The notes below the pieces were generated by a model, which saw only the letters and a program-made list of their open reading frames with translations, had not been told where the DNA came from and made no database searches. This document shows positions 61,577-64,000 of a DNA stretch of 64,000 nt, one piece after another. Every line of letters starts with the position of its first letter. Positions within the stretch are counted from its first letter, which is position 1. A program made the position numbers and the translations under genes. This DNA comes from Plotosus lineatus (Eukaryota > Chordata > Actinopteri > Siluriformes > Plotosidae): the NCBI GenBank assembly GCA_024760905.1, contig CM045751.1, forward strand, positions 4,854,501 to 4,918,500, in the 5' to 3' direction.

Positions 61577-63526
61577 GGTGTGTATGACACTGAGACACCC
61601 ACAATAATGGAGGAGGGCATTTCTCGCAGGCTGTACTCTGTCTTATTGGGCAGCACCTGATGTCCTAGCAGCTCCAACACAGCATGTGGAGAGGACAACA
61701 CGTTCACCAGCGTCAGGAAAGACTACAAAGCACACATAAACACACACGCACTTCAAACACGGGTCACTTCCAGCTTCAAACACGAACAGGGAATTTCAAA
61801 TCACCATTTAACTCGTGCTGCCTCTGCCTGATGCACTGCTGTGATTCACTTTTAAAATTTCACACTAAAGAACTCTCAAACTTATTATGCACTTCCACAT
61901 GCCCCTCATTTTACAGTTAAACAATTTCCTTATTCTAAAGCCTGAGACGCCACGAGTGAATAGGGGAGAGTCTCCCCGTGCTTGTGTGGGTTTATTCCAG
62001 GTACACCAGTTTCCTCCTACAGTCCAAACACATGCACTTTAGGCTAACTGGCTGACGAAATTGCCCCGTAATGTGAGCGTGAATGGTTGTGTGTGTTGAC
62101 CCTTCAATGGCCTAGCGCAGTGCTTCTCAATTATTTTCTGTGATGCCCCCCCACGACTATAAATACTGTGGTGTTTACTGCACTTCCTATCGTTTGCTAC
62201 ACAGGGTGAGCGCCACTTCCACCTAGTGTAATTGCGCATCCTCTTCAGTAGGTGGCAGTGGAACTCTCAATGTGTTCCCGACACCATAGGGAACACAGTG
62301 AGAGTGCCACTGCCACCTAATGTAGCGGATGTTCAATTACACAGTTCTAGTGGCAAAAAAGCATGCTCCCCAGGGTCATATGTGTCCCCCATGGCATCAC
62401 ATCATATCCCCCAAGGGGGGCGCGCCCCACTATTTGAGAAACACTGACCTAGCAAGATGTTTAGGCTGAAATCAACCTTAACACAGAGTCGGCGGAGATC
62501 GGCTCCAGCCTCCCATTGTCCATAGTACAATAAACTGGTGAATGAATTAATGCTGAAACAATGTTAAAAGATAATGTAAAAAAGATAAAGTCACTATATG
62601 CTGTGGCGTCACAGTTCGATGATCTAAAGTATGGTCTCCCATGACCATGTCTTGTGTACAAAGCATGGTATACGAAGGCTGGACTATAACATGTTCTGCA
62701 CAGGCCCCTGGCCTCGACTCCATTGAATAACTTGCAGTGAAGTGGAATACTGACTGCGCACCAAGCCTCCAGTGCTTTACTTCATCCTGGCGTTTGTGGC
62801 CGAATAAACACAATGGCCCTCAGCCTGCTTATTACAAACACAGACAGAAACTGCGTCTTTAATGTGGTGTTCAAGCAGCTCATATGGACAGAGTTCCATC
62901 ACCTGTTGGTGATCCAATTTAACAGAGAGAAAATGAGAATCATGGTCTTACTTTGAGGCAGCTCCTGTCGATGGGGTCCATTGGGATGGATTTGGGATGG
63001 ACGACTCTCACATCCTCTCGGCCACACTCGAGGGCTGACCACAACTCCACCACTGTGGCCTGGACAAAACCTGTGAGGAACAGATTGACAACTTGAGCTG
63101 ACATGAGACTGCATGGAAACTAAATTGGTGTCAGAGTCAACAATGTCCTCCAACACTGGATTTTAGCGTATGTAATGATTTTCATGATCCGCGGGAAGGG
63201 TAAGAACCGAACCATCGCACAAAATGGTGGCCTACTATATAAATAAACAGCTAAATAAATAAAACAATTACACACTGTGATATTGCTAAATTTTAATAAG
63301 GGGTTCGTTCTCATTTCTTTCTATTTTTCTGGTTTGCTTTGATTCATCCTTCATATTTTCTTCATATCACTTCTAGTACAATAAACACAAATTCGCTGAC
63401 ATTTAATATTTTTTTTCATCACAAACTGAGTTATTTACCAGAGTCGCGCAGAGCGACAACACCCGGGGCTGTCGCTGCAACCTGGGTCACCATTACCCCG
63501 TATCCGAACTTCTCACACCTGCTCAC
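25042..63526 (-). CDS. tbc1d32: tbc1d32 (broad-minded/BROMI), 3' part of gene, 13 exons
   Basis: Spliced gene on the minus strand, reading from 63526 down to a TAG at 25042-25044. The exons are 63526-63439, 63070-62952, 61722-61603, 58610-58522, 54875-54749, 51635-51527, 51357-51264, 46423-46354, 42625-42510, 39773-39619, 36459-36319, 31755-31567 and 25161-25042. All have AG acceptors and GT donors, and reading phase is kept at every junction except 5/6. The peptide (about 510 residues) resembles the C-terminal 40 percent of TBC1D32 as I remember that family, with stretches such as [15 protein letters not shown] and [16 protein letters not shown]. Known of the family: a ciliary protein that associates with CCRK/CDK20, needed for normal cilium structure and Hedgehog signalling, with a divergent C-terminal TBC domain. 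The 5' exons and promoter lie outside the window. Identification rests on recalled family features, without alignment. Confidence 0.85.
25623..25710. repeat. (TG)n/(GA)n/(GGGT) simple sequence
   Basis: TG array, then GAGAGA, then G-rich; it lies in the last tbc1d32 intron. Confidence 0.9.
25835..26083 (+). mobile_element. SINE-B, 5' truncated, with internal (TG)n
   Basis: CAAAAACATGCACAGTAGGC, a TG array at 25891-25933 expanded from the GTGTGAGTGTGAATGG-type segment, tail GGCGCCAGCCTTCC and (GAAT)n. Confidence 0.75.
26588..26664 (-). mobile_element. SINE-B head only
   Basis: ACTCGAACCCAGGACCTTCT through CGCTAACCGCTACG to GCGCCGCC. Confidence 0.6.
26850..27076 (-). mobile_element. SINE-B, degraded
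   Basis: Reversed tail and body: GGGCGAGAGTCTGGGGACAG, CACCTAGGGGCAGCTTAGAG. Confidence 0.5.
27129..27468 (+). mobile_element. SINE-A, full length, L2-type tail
   Basis: Starts GGGCAGTGGTGGCCTGGTGG; tail CCTAATTAGGATTAAGCGG. Possible 7-bp duplication AATTATT on both sides (27122-27128, 27469-27475). Its 3' end is repeated in inverted form at 28398-28475. Confidence 0.85.
27428..28475. repeat. 78-bp inverted repeat enclosing a MITE
   Basis: 27428-27505 and 28398-28475 are near-perfect reverse complements, both containing CAATCCAGGTTGATGCTGG and the SINE end CAGTTCAGAAAATGG-like sequence. Confidence 0.8.
27507..28330. mobile_element. TIR element with TACCGTATTCGAC-type ends
   Basis: Ends CCGAATTTGACGTAATAAGC and the inverse of GCTTATCATGTCGAATACGG, both in a TATA context; AATAAGCGCCC repeats occur internally. 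No transposase was seen. Confidence 0.6.
28628..28705 (-). mobile_element. SINE tail fragment
   Basis: GGGTGAGGGCAGGGTACACC and TGGACAGCTCGCCAAGCC, reversed. Confidence 0.55.
28990..29270 (+). mobile_element. Possible LINE reverse-transcriptase fragment
   Basis: [10 protein letters not shown] resembles the RT active-site context YADDTQ and is followed, after a frame change, by SSWMSKKT and MKLNTN. Weak; could be chance. Confidence 0.25.
29622..29780 (+). mobile_element. SINE-B 3' part
   Basis: CCTAGGTGTGAGACTG, TTGTTCAGGGTGTAACCC, GATAGGCTCCAGCCTC. Confidence 0.6.
30009..30053. repeat. (TG)n microsatellite
   Basis: About 46 nt of pure TG. Confidence 0.95.
30182..30270. repeat. (TG)n then (AG)n microsatellite
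   Basis: About 60 nt of TG followed by GAGA. Confidence 0.95.
30332..30545 (+). mobile_element. SINE-B, 5' truncated
   Basis: GCTTGCGTGGGTTCCTCTGG, TTTCCTTCCACGGTCC, CAGTTGGCTGAGACAGGC. Confidence 0.6.
30553..30593. repeat. (ATT)n microsatellite
   Basis: Pure trinucleotide array. Confidence 0.95.
30600..31285. other. tbc1d32 intron, no other gene seen
   Basis: AT-rich, with A runs near 31118-31150. A CCTGACCAATCAGATTCATG stretch resembles a MITE motif also seen near 46060 but was not resolved. Confidence 0.45.
31288..31564. mobile_element. SINE-B pieces in both orientations next to exon 12
   Basis: Plus head (GTGGCACAGTGGTGGAG, AAGAAGGTCCTGAGTTTG), minus head (GCCAGGACCTTCTTGCTGTG), then a plus body (GCGCATTAGGCTAACTGGC) that runs into (TG)n at 31530-31564, right up to the exon 12 donor. 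Confidence 0.65.
31567..31755 (-). CDS. tbc1d32: tbc1d32 window exon 12 (TBC-like domain)
   Basis: 189-nt exon, 63 codons, phase 0 at both ends. It encodes [18 protein letters not shown] and [18 protein letters not shown], the TBC segment that includes the typical aromatic helix. The acceptor is preceded by a T run of about 21 nt on the transcribed strand, and the donor GTACAC runs directly into a (CA)n tract, so simple-sequence DNA borders both splice sites. Confidence 0.92.
32046..32080. repeat. Poly(C) run
   Basis: About 17 C at about 32064-32080. Confidence 0.85.
32095..32395 (-). mobile_element. CR1/L2-like LINE fragment
   Basis: The minus strand reads [20 protein letters not shown], matching the segment between endonuclease and reverse transcriptase of fish CR1/L2-type LINEs as I recall them; the frame is broken shortly afterwards. 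Confidence 0.55.
32434..32466. repeat. (GAT)n microsatellite
   Basis: Pure trinucleotide array. Confidence 0.95.
32611..32977 (-). mobile_element. SINE-A with RTE-like tail, 12-bp TSD
   Basis: Plus strand: TTTTCGGCTTTTTCCCG, GAGTCGCCACAGCGAATC, CTTCCTGTCACAACCC, SINE-A centre, head ending GATCACCACTGCCCC. Duplication AGCAACGTTAAT at 32599-32610 and 32978-32989. Confidence 0.9.
33030..33385 (+). pseudogene. Tc1-like transposase C-terminal remnant
   Basis: One frame reads [20 protein letters not shown]; after a frameshift, [19 protein letters not shown] and PSLIKDF follow. This is the region with the third catalytic residue and the following motif of Tc1/mariner transposases. The element end CAAAGCACTG precedes TA at 33386. 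Stops and a frameshift make it inactive. Confidence 0.8.
33390..33620. other. No recognised feature
   Basis: Intronic sequence without recognisable similarity. Confidence 0.4.
33625..34075 (-). mobile_element. LINE 3' coding remnant
   Basis: The minus strand contains [20 protein letters not shown] and [19 protein letters not shown], matching the C-terminal RMPPGRLPGEVFRACPTGRR-type segment of abundant fish LINE polyproteins. (GAT)n expansion at 33650-33677. Interrupted by frameshifts. Confidence 0.72.
34080..35315. other. tbc1d32 intron, no other gene seen
   Basis: Longest stretch here without clear repeats; no splice-bounded open frame was recognised on either strand. Confidence 0.45.
35318..35612 (-). 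mobile_element. SINE-B
   Basis: Reversed tail, GGACTGTGGGAGGAAACTGG body, GTGCTAACCACTGCGCCAC head. Confidence 0.75.
35887..35975 (+). mobile_element. SINE tail fragment
   Basis: GGCCTGGCAAGCTGTCCAGG then CCCTAATTAGGATTAACTGG and (GAAT)n. Confidence 0.65.
36319..36459 (-). CDS. tbc1d32: tbc1d32 window exon 11 (TBC-like domain)
   Basis: 141-nt exon, 47 codons, phase 0 at both ends: acceptor CATTTTCCTCAG, donor GTAGGG. The peptide includes [20 protein letters not shown] and [18 protein letters not shown]. It belongs to the C-terminal TBC-like fold of BROMI. I see no classical TBC dual-finger pattern in it. Confidence 0.9.
36645..36790. repeat. (TCTG)n/(TCCG) imperfect tetranucleotide array
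   Basis: Pure TCTG at 36757-36786, imperfect upstream to 36645. Confidence 0.9.
36914..37226 (+). mobile_element. tRNA-headed SINE (SINE-E) with internal (TG)n
   Basis: Head CCGTATCCTAATGGTTAAAG with B box GGTTCGATTCTCAA, middle CAAGGCACCTCACCCCGTC and CTCTGGGTGCCGACACTG, TG array 37117-37168, end GGGTTAAATGCAGAG. A second copy is at 38806-39013 (minus). Confidence 0.7.
37229..37706. mobile_element. Mariner/Tigger-like MITE, copy 1 (TA target)
   Basis: Ends CAGTGATCCCTCGCG and the inverse of GAGAGGGATCACTG, bordered by TA. It matches 50453-50923 in reverse orientation. Confidence 0.75.
37707..37790 (-). repeat. SINE/LINE 3' end ATAGCGCTTT type
   Basis: TTAATTCAACTCGATTCAG and TTTTACTTGTATAGCAC, reverse of the sequence next to the second MITE copy at 50391-50452. 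Confidence 0.65.
37829..38137 (-). mobile_element. SINE-A, L2-type tail
   Basis: Reversed tail (CGCTGAATCCCAATCAGAG), centre with CAGCAGTGGTTCATTTACAC, head ending GGGCCACCTGC. A poly(A) run precedes it at 37788-37815. Confidence 0.78.
38140..38800. other. tbc1d32 intron, no other gene seen
   Basis: No recognised exon or repeat. Confidence 0.45.
38806..39013 (-). mobile_element. SINE-E, copy 2, with (AC)n
   Basis: Reverse complement: GCAGACGTGGCCTAAGGG head, GGTTCAACTCCCAG B box, CCTTTGAGCAAGGCACC, then TG array (38813-38851 as AC). Confidence 0.7.
39072..39205 (-). mobile_element. SINE tail fragment (A or B)
   Basis: CCTAATTAGGGTCGCAGGG, GGCTGGCGCCCGTCTCAG, CGCCAGGCCATCACAGGGC. Confidence 0.65.
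39551..39598. repeat. (TG)n plus poly(G)
   Basis: TG array then about 14 G, lying 20-67 nt inside the intron after exon 10 on the transcribed strand. Confidence 0.95.
39619..39773 (-). CDS. tbc1d32: tbc1d32 window exon 10 (start of TBC-like region)
   Basis: 155-nt exon: donor GTAAGT, the strongest in the gene. Two acceptors are possible: TTGAG at 39774 (chosen because it restores phase with exon 9) or CTGCAG, giving 39762. The peptide core is [20 protein letters not shown] followed by a leucine-rich stretch and [11 protein letters not shown] long (CA)n tract begins about 34 nt inside the following intron. Confidence 0.82.
40110..40440 (+). mobile_element. SINE-B
   Basis: GCTGTCTAGTGGTTAGCGTG head, CCTCACAGCAAGAAGATCC, TGGCCTGCGATGGTGTCG, GAGACCCTAGAAGGATTACG tail. 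Confidence 0.75.
40533..40914 (-). mobile_element. SINE-A with RTE-like tail, 14-bp TSD
   Basis: Plus strand starts TCTTCTTTCTTCTTCTTTTT, then GGGGTCGCACAGCGAATC, CCCTTCCTGACACAGCCC, SINE-A centre, head ending ACCACCATTGCCC. Duplication ATTATTGACTATGA at 40519-40532 and 40915-40928. Confidence 0.92.
41615..42005. mobile_element. SINE-B pieces, minus then plus
   Basis: 41615-41884 is a reversed copy (GGATCTTCTTGCTGTGAGAC head); 41885-42005 is a plus-strand 3' part (GGTTTCCTCCAAAAGTCC, CGGCTGAAATAGGCTGCAGC). Confidence 0.65.
42510..42625 (-). CDS. tbc1d32: tbc1d32 window exon 9
   Basis: 116-nt exon: acceptor TATCTCTGTAG, proposed donor GTATCC. With the AG of exon 8 it reads [13 protein letters not shown], then [15 protein letters not shown]. 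The donor is weak, but it gives one leftover base that pairs with the two-base start of exon 10 at 39773. Reading continues open past the donor, so the 3' border is less certain than the 5' border. Confidence 0.75.
42671..43198. repeat. Unclassified GCGAC-rich repeat
   Basis: Starts GGGGTGACTACAATAGAGG; the style resembles the TIR element at 23817. The right end is cut by a SINE-B. Identity is uncertain. Confidence 0.35.
43201..43608 (+). mobile_element. SINE-B with internal (TG)n
   Basis: GGCGGGACAGTGGTGCATTG head, GGGTTCGATTCCCAGC B box, GGGTTTCCTCCGGGTACTCC, TG array 43403-43433, then a small inverted stretch and an AGAGTCGGCTGAGATGGGC tail. Confidence 0.8.
43615..44200. other. tbc1d32 intron, no other gene seen
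   Basis: AT-rich, nothing recognised. Confidence 0.45.
44225..44872. repeat. (TTA)n/(TAG)n array split by a SINE
   Basis: Trinucleotide array 44225-44419 and 44773-44872, separated by a SINE-A insertion whose target duplication lies within the array. Confidence 0.9.
44420..44772 (-). mobile_element. SINE-A with RTE-like tail inside microsatellite, 15-bp TSD
   Basis: GTCTGTCTTCCTTTCGGC end, GGGAGTCGCCACAGCGAATC, TGCCCTTCCTGTCACAACCC, centre, head ending AGACCACCACTGCCCC. AAGTATTAGTAGTAT at 44405-44419 and 44773-44787. Confidence 0.9.
44884..45430 (-). mobile_element. LINE reverse-transcriptase ORF, 3' end remnant
   Basis: The minus strand carries [27 protein letters not shown] and, after a stop, [16 protein letters not shown], then a zinc-knuckle-like CIHCGRVCH segment. 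This is the common C-terminus of a fish LINE polyprotein. Stops and frameshifts make it inactive. Confidence 0.8.
45745..45955 (-). mobile_element. SINE-B, degraded
   Basis: GGGGTAATTTGGAACAGCC and CTACGGGAGGAAACCC, reversed body. Confidence 0.6.
46354..46423 (-). CDS. tbc1d32: tbc1d32 window exon 8
   Basis: 70-nt exon: acceptor TTTTCTAG, donor GTTGGT. The first two bases complete a valine codon from exon 7. It encodes [19 protein letters not shown] and ends with AG of an arginine codon. It is too short to stand out as an open reading frame and was recognised from splice sites and phase. Confidence 0.85.
46953..47340. mobile_element. SINE-B fragments in both orientations
   Basis: 46953-47058 is a reversed tail (CAGCCGACACTGGGAGG); 47199-47340 is a plus tail (GTACGTTGGCCCTGTGATGG). 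Confidence 0.55.
47345..48340. other. tbc1d32 intron, no other gene seen
   Basis: No recognised repeat or exon. Confidence 0.45.
48344..48381. repeat. (AC)n microsatellite
   Basis: About 38 nt of imperfect AC. An RSg-1-like tail (GTAAGTCACTCTGGAGAAGA) follows at 48483-48531. Confidence 0.9.
48540..49115. other. tbc1d32 intron, no other gene seen
   Basis: Open frames on both strands here are short and unsupported. Confidence 0.4.
49120..49687. mobile_element. Cluster of three SINE-B pieces
   Basis: A plus-strand head-body (49120-49247), then reversed copies 49252-49405 and 49417-49687 (GGGGCAATTTGGAACAGCC, CTGTGGGAGGAAAATGG). Confidence 0.65.
49897..50289. mobile_element. Nested MITE remnants
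   Basis: 49897-49975 resembles the end of the mariner-type MITE at 60771 (TATACCTCGAGTTAAGTCAT); 50060-50289 resembles the hAT MITE of 62118 (GGCAAAAAAGCATGTTCCCC, ATTTGAGAAGCACTG). Confidence 0.55.
50293..50381 (+). mobile_element. SINE tail fragment
   Basis: GACTGAGATGGGCACCAGCC, CCCTAATTAGGATTAAGTGG, (GAAT)n. Confidence 0.65.
50391..50452 (+). repeat. SINE/LINE 3' end ATAGCGCTTT type
   Basis: CTACTGTAAAAGCGCTATAC, AATAAAACTGAATCGAG; directly abuts the MITE, as at 37707. Confidence 0.7.
50453..50923. mobile_element. Mariner/Tigger-like MITE, copy 2 (TA target)
   Basis: Ends CAGGGATCCCTCAC and GAGGGATCACTG, bordered by TA on both sides; reverse orientation relative to 37229-37706. Confidence 0.75.
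51264..51357 (-). CDS. tbc1d32: tbc1d32 window exon 7
   Basis: 94-nt exon: acceptor GCTCTTTCCTTTCAG, donor GTAAAG. It starts at a codon boundary with [19 protein letters not shown], a strikingly conserved-looking aromatic/proline stretch, and leaves one base (G) for the next exon. It lies only 169 nt from exon 6, the shortest intron in the window. Confidence 0.88.
51527..51635 (-). CDS. tbc1d32: tbc1d32 window exon 6
   Basis: 109-nt exon: acceptor AATTTCTCCCCAG, donor GTCCGA. It encodes [19 protein letters not shown] and ends PPRALQK at a codon boundary. A second AG four bases downstream of the acceptor would start the exon at 51631 with TTT ATC and would be in phase with exon 5; otherwise a short upstream exon is missing. 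Confidence 0.83.
51640..52640. other. tbc1d32 intron 5, possible site of a missed short exon
   Basis: No clear exon was found. This interval and 52965-54748 are where an exon of length 2 mod 3 would need to lie to reconcile exons 5 and 6. Confidence 0.4.
52653..52956 (+). mobile_element. hAT element, internally deleted, 8-bp TSD
   Basis: Ends CCGGGATCCCCAACCCCC and the inverse of GGTTGGAGACCACTG; CTATAAAG at 52645-52652 and 52957-52964. 304 bp retaining only the transposase C-terminus. Confidence 0.87.
52792..52890 (+). pseudogene. hAT transposase dimerisation-domain remnant
   Basis: Reads [19 protein letters not shown] then [11 protein letters not shown], the conserved C-terminal YLCExGFSxxTxxKxxxRxxL motif of ZBED5/SCAND3-like hAT transposases. 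Confidence 0.82.
53041..53085. repeat. (TTA)n/(CTA)n microsatellite
   Basis: Pure trinucleotide arrays. Confidence 0.95.
53101..53438 (-). mobile_element. SINE-B, near full length
   Basis: Reversed tail (CAGCTTAATCCTAATCGGGG), GGGGAGAACATGCAAACTC, GGACCTTCTTGCTGCGAACC, GTGCCACACTGTGCC. Confidence 0.78.
53738..53822. repeat. (TA)n then (GA)n microsatellite
   Basis: About 48 nt AT followed by about 34 nt GA. Confidence 0.95.
53867..54339 (-). mobile_element. RTE-like LINE, 3' coding end and tail
   Basis: The minus strand is open for 145 codons: [80 protein letters not shown], ending [10 protein letters not shown], then a (GAA)n-type tail. This is the C-terminus of a LINE reverse-transcriptase protein; 5' truncated at about 54340. 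Its 3' end (CGACCCCTGAAGGGAAAAGC-like) matches the RTE-type tail of SINE-A. Confidence 0.88.
54749..54875 (-). CDS. tbc1d32: tbc1d32 window exon 5
   Basis: 127-nt exon: acceptor TTCTTTTTTAG, proposed donor TGC|GTGAAA. It completes the arginine codon from exon 4 and encodes [18 protein letters not shown] and [12 protein letters not shown]. With this donor it ends at a codon boundary, whereas exon 6 as defined by its best acceptor needs two preceding bases. No GT in the open frame gives the required phase, so the 3' border is the least certain part of this exon. Confidence 0.75.
55010..55470. other. tbc1d32 intron; unsupported 70-codon minus frame at 55218-55430
   Basis: The frame is not part of tbc1d32, because exon 4 joins exon 5 directly in phase. 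No other support was found. Confidence 0.5.
55474..56270. mobile_element. Tigger/mariner-like TIR element, TA target
   Basis: Ends CAGCGGTACCTTGTCTAACG and the inverse of CGTAAGTCAAGGTGCCACTG, flanked by TA; inverse repeats extend about 130 bp. (AAT)n at 55687-55715. The middle contains GAGCTCTGCTAGGTAAATGG and GTATTCCTCCGCGCTC, shared with 10722-11621. Confidence 0.68.
56352..56950 (+). repeat. Unclassified interspersed repeat, copy 2, split by SINE-A
   Basis: Shares GCGAAAGACAG, GCGACAGTGCTTGC and ATTGGCAACTATCTG blocks with 14330-14545. A headless SINE-A interrupts it. Confidence 0.45.
56538..56793 (-). mobile_element. SINE-A, 5' truncated, 11-bp TSD, L2-type tail
   Basis: From the reversed tail (CGCTTCATCCTAATTAGGG) through centre CAGCAATGGTTCTTTTACAT to GCTGCACTGGGAG; the tRNA head is absent. 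Duplication ACTTATAACTC at 56527-56537 and 56794-56804. Confidence 0.88.
56955..58515. other. tbc1d32 intron 4, no other gene seen
   Basis: Single-copy-looking except T and A runs (57076-57092, 57917-57945). No exon was recognised. Confidence 0.45.
58522..58610 (-). CDS. tbc1d32: tbc1d32 window exon 4
   Basis: 89-nt exon: acceptor CTCTTCCCTCAG, donor GTACGA. It encodes [17 protein letters not shown] and EQSHTFGL, then two bases (AG) of an arginine codon that is completed by the A opening exon 5. A (GAT)n run sits upstream of the acceptor on the plus strand. Confidence 0.9.
58990..59322 (+). mobile_element. SINE-A, head damaged, L2-type tail
   Basis: GGTGCTGGATCATTGATCGC, poly(C) run, CATGTCTCTCACTGTC, AAAGAACCATTGCTGAC, CCCTAATTAGGATTTGG; a reversed SINE tail follows at 59323-59432. 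Confidence 0.8.
59440..59965. other. tbc1d32 intron 3, no other gene seen
   Basis: Nothing recognised. Confidence 0.45.
59983..60335 (-). mobile_element. SINE-A with RTE-like tail, 15-bp TSD, very well preserved
   Basis: GTCTGTCTTCCTTTCGGC, GGGAGTCGCCATAGCGAATC, TGCCCTTCCTGTCACAACCC, centre, GACTCGAACCCCCAACC, head ending CCACCACTGCCCCC. Duplication GTAGAAGACATGATT at 59968-59982 and 60336-60350. Confidence 0.93.
60360..60770. other. tbc1d32 intron 3, no other gene seen
   Basis: Nothing recognised. Confidence 0.45.
60771..61202. mobile_element. Mariner-type MITE, TA target
   Basis: Starts CAGGTATAAGTCGGCTTACG and ends with the inverse of CGTAGGTCAAGGTATACCTG, both bordered by TA. 432 bp, no coding capacity. 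Confidence 0.78.
61523..61575. repeat. (TG)n microsatellite next to exon 3 donor
   Basis: About 52 nt; on the transcribed strand it is a CA tract starting about 28 nt after the exon 3 donor. Confidence 0.95.
61603..61722 (-). CDS. tbc1d32: tbc1d32 window exon 3
   Basis: 120-nt exon of exactly 40 codons, phase 0 at both ends: acceptor GTGCTTTGTAG, donor GTGGGT. The peptide includes [20 protein letters not shown] and ends REMPSSII. The donor is weaker than consensus and lies 28 nt before a long (CA)n tract on the transcribed strand (61574 downward), which may affect its use. Confidence 0.87.
62118..62446. mobile_element. hAT MITE with internal palindrome
   Basis: Ends CAGTGCTTCTCAATTATT and the inverse of CACTATTTGAGAAACACTG; imperfect 8-bp duplication GCCTAGCG/ACCTAGCA. 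Related sequence is in 10.9-11.2 kb and 50.06-50.29 kb. Confidence 0.78.
62226..62343. repeat. 118-nt imperfect palindrome
   Basis: Core arms TAGGTGGCAGTGGAACTCTC (62249 onward) and GAGAGTGCCACTGCCACCTA (to 62319) with a short loop; outer arms GTGTAATTG and CAATTACAC. Confidence 0.85.
62952..63070 (-). CDS. tbc1d32: tbc1d32 window exon 2
   Basis: 119-nt exon: acceptor GTTCCTCACAG, donor GTAAGA. It starts with the last two bases of a glycine codon and ends at a codon boundary. The peptide includes [19 protein letters not shown] and [14 protein letters not shown]. Phase matches both neighbours. The intron to exon 3 contains a V-SINE fragment split by a hAT MITE. Confidence 0.87.
63439..63526 (-). 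CDS. tbc1d32: tbc1d32 window exon 1 (internal exon)
   Basis: 88-nt exon: acceptor TTTCTTCATCAG, donor GTAAAT. It opens at a codon boundary and ends one base into a codon. The peptide begins [16 protein letters not shown] and continues [10 protein letters not shown]; the split glycine codon (G|GT) is completed by the next exon. This is the most upstream exon visible; the 5' exons lie beyond the window edge. Confidence 0.85.
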
Positions 63527-63539
63527 CTGATGAAGAAAC

Positions 63540-64000
63540 CGAGAAGAGATAGGTAAGAAGAGACGATGATGGAAGCTGTTTAGGTTTTCGGCTCTCGTTC
63601 TGTTTATGTGAGCACTGTGAGTGAAGCACTCATGAGAAAAAACAAGAAAACTCGAAAACACTTGGAGTCTGCGTCTTCGAGTAAATAATCCGTCTTCACA
63701 TTGCTTTAAACACTGTTGTTGAGGAATATGCTGCATGAAGAGGTAATAAGGCCTCTGCATGATGCAGTCTAGGCGAAAATGTTCAGAGGAGCTATCACTG
63801 TGATAAAAGCTGGAACTCATAGTACGATCTGATGACTCACAGTGTTCTGTTCGTCATAAAGATGGTGATAAGGAGATGGTAATGTTCTTATAGCGTTATA
63901 GTTTTATTTATTTGACTAGGTAAGAGGGGAAAATTCCAGGTGGGATGCCAACCCATCCCAGGATATTATAATCCATAGACATACTCACACAAGTGAGAAA
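63540..64000. other. tbc1d32 intron upstream of window exon 1
   Basis: No further exon was seen. The last 70 bases (GGTGGGATGCCAACCCATCC) look like a reversed fish SINE/LINE tail cut by the window edge. Confidence 0.4.

Larger units (their letters stand above)
61973..62550 (+). mobile_element. SINE-B split by hAT MITE
   Basis: 61973-62117 (GTGTGGGTTTATTCCAGG, GGCTAACTGGCTGACG) continues at 62447-62550 (AGAGTCGGCGGAGATCGGC, GGTGAATGAATT). Confidence 0.7.

Overview
The window is vertebrate nuclear DNA, most likely from a teleost fish. The evidence is spliced exons with GT-AG borders, AT-rich introns, dozens of tRNA-headed SINEs of fish types (Mermaid/V-SINE-like, RSg-1-tailed), Tc1/mariner, hAT and MITE remnants, and abundant (CA)n arrays. 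An ostariophysan such as a catfish is an inference from the repeat mix only. No bacterial-style genes, rRNA, functional tRNA or CRISPR were found.

The only protein-coding gene I can support is tbc1d32 (broad-minded/BROMI) on the minus strand. Thirteen exons, about 510 codons, run from 63526 (window exon 1) down to the stop codon at 25042. They form the C-terminal part of the protein, including the divergent TBC (Rab-GAP-like) domain; the 5' part of the gene lies beyond 64000. Exon phases fit together at every junction except exons 5/6, where either a short exon was missed or a second AG is used. TBC1D32 is a ciliary scaffold protein that works with CCRK/CDK20 in cilium assembly and Hedgehog signalling.

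The first 25 kb hold no recognisable gene. They are a patchwork of SINEs, MITEs, one hAT element with an 8-bp target duplication and a nested SINE, and microsatellites. The introns of tbc1d32 have the same makeup, plus 3' ends of at least three LINE families (about 32.1, 33.6-34.1, 44.9-45.4 and 53.9-54.3 kb) and a Tc1-like transposase remnant (33.0-33.4 kb).

The most notable observations are: (1) one SINE family (composite SINE, SINE-A) occurs with two unrelated 3' tails, an L2/V-SINE-like tail and a tail matching the 3' end of an RTE-like LINE also present here; (2) three tbc1d32 5' splice sites are followed within about 35 nt by long CA tracts; (3) several composite or inverted mobile-element structures, including a 118-nt palindrome inside a hAT MITE, a SINE junction duplicated in inverted orientation around a MITE, and two copies of a MITE plus its flank in opposite orientation. 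I found no convincing new gene system.
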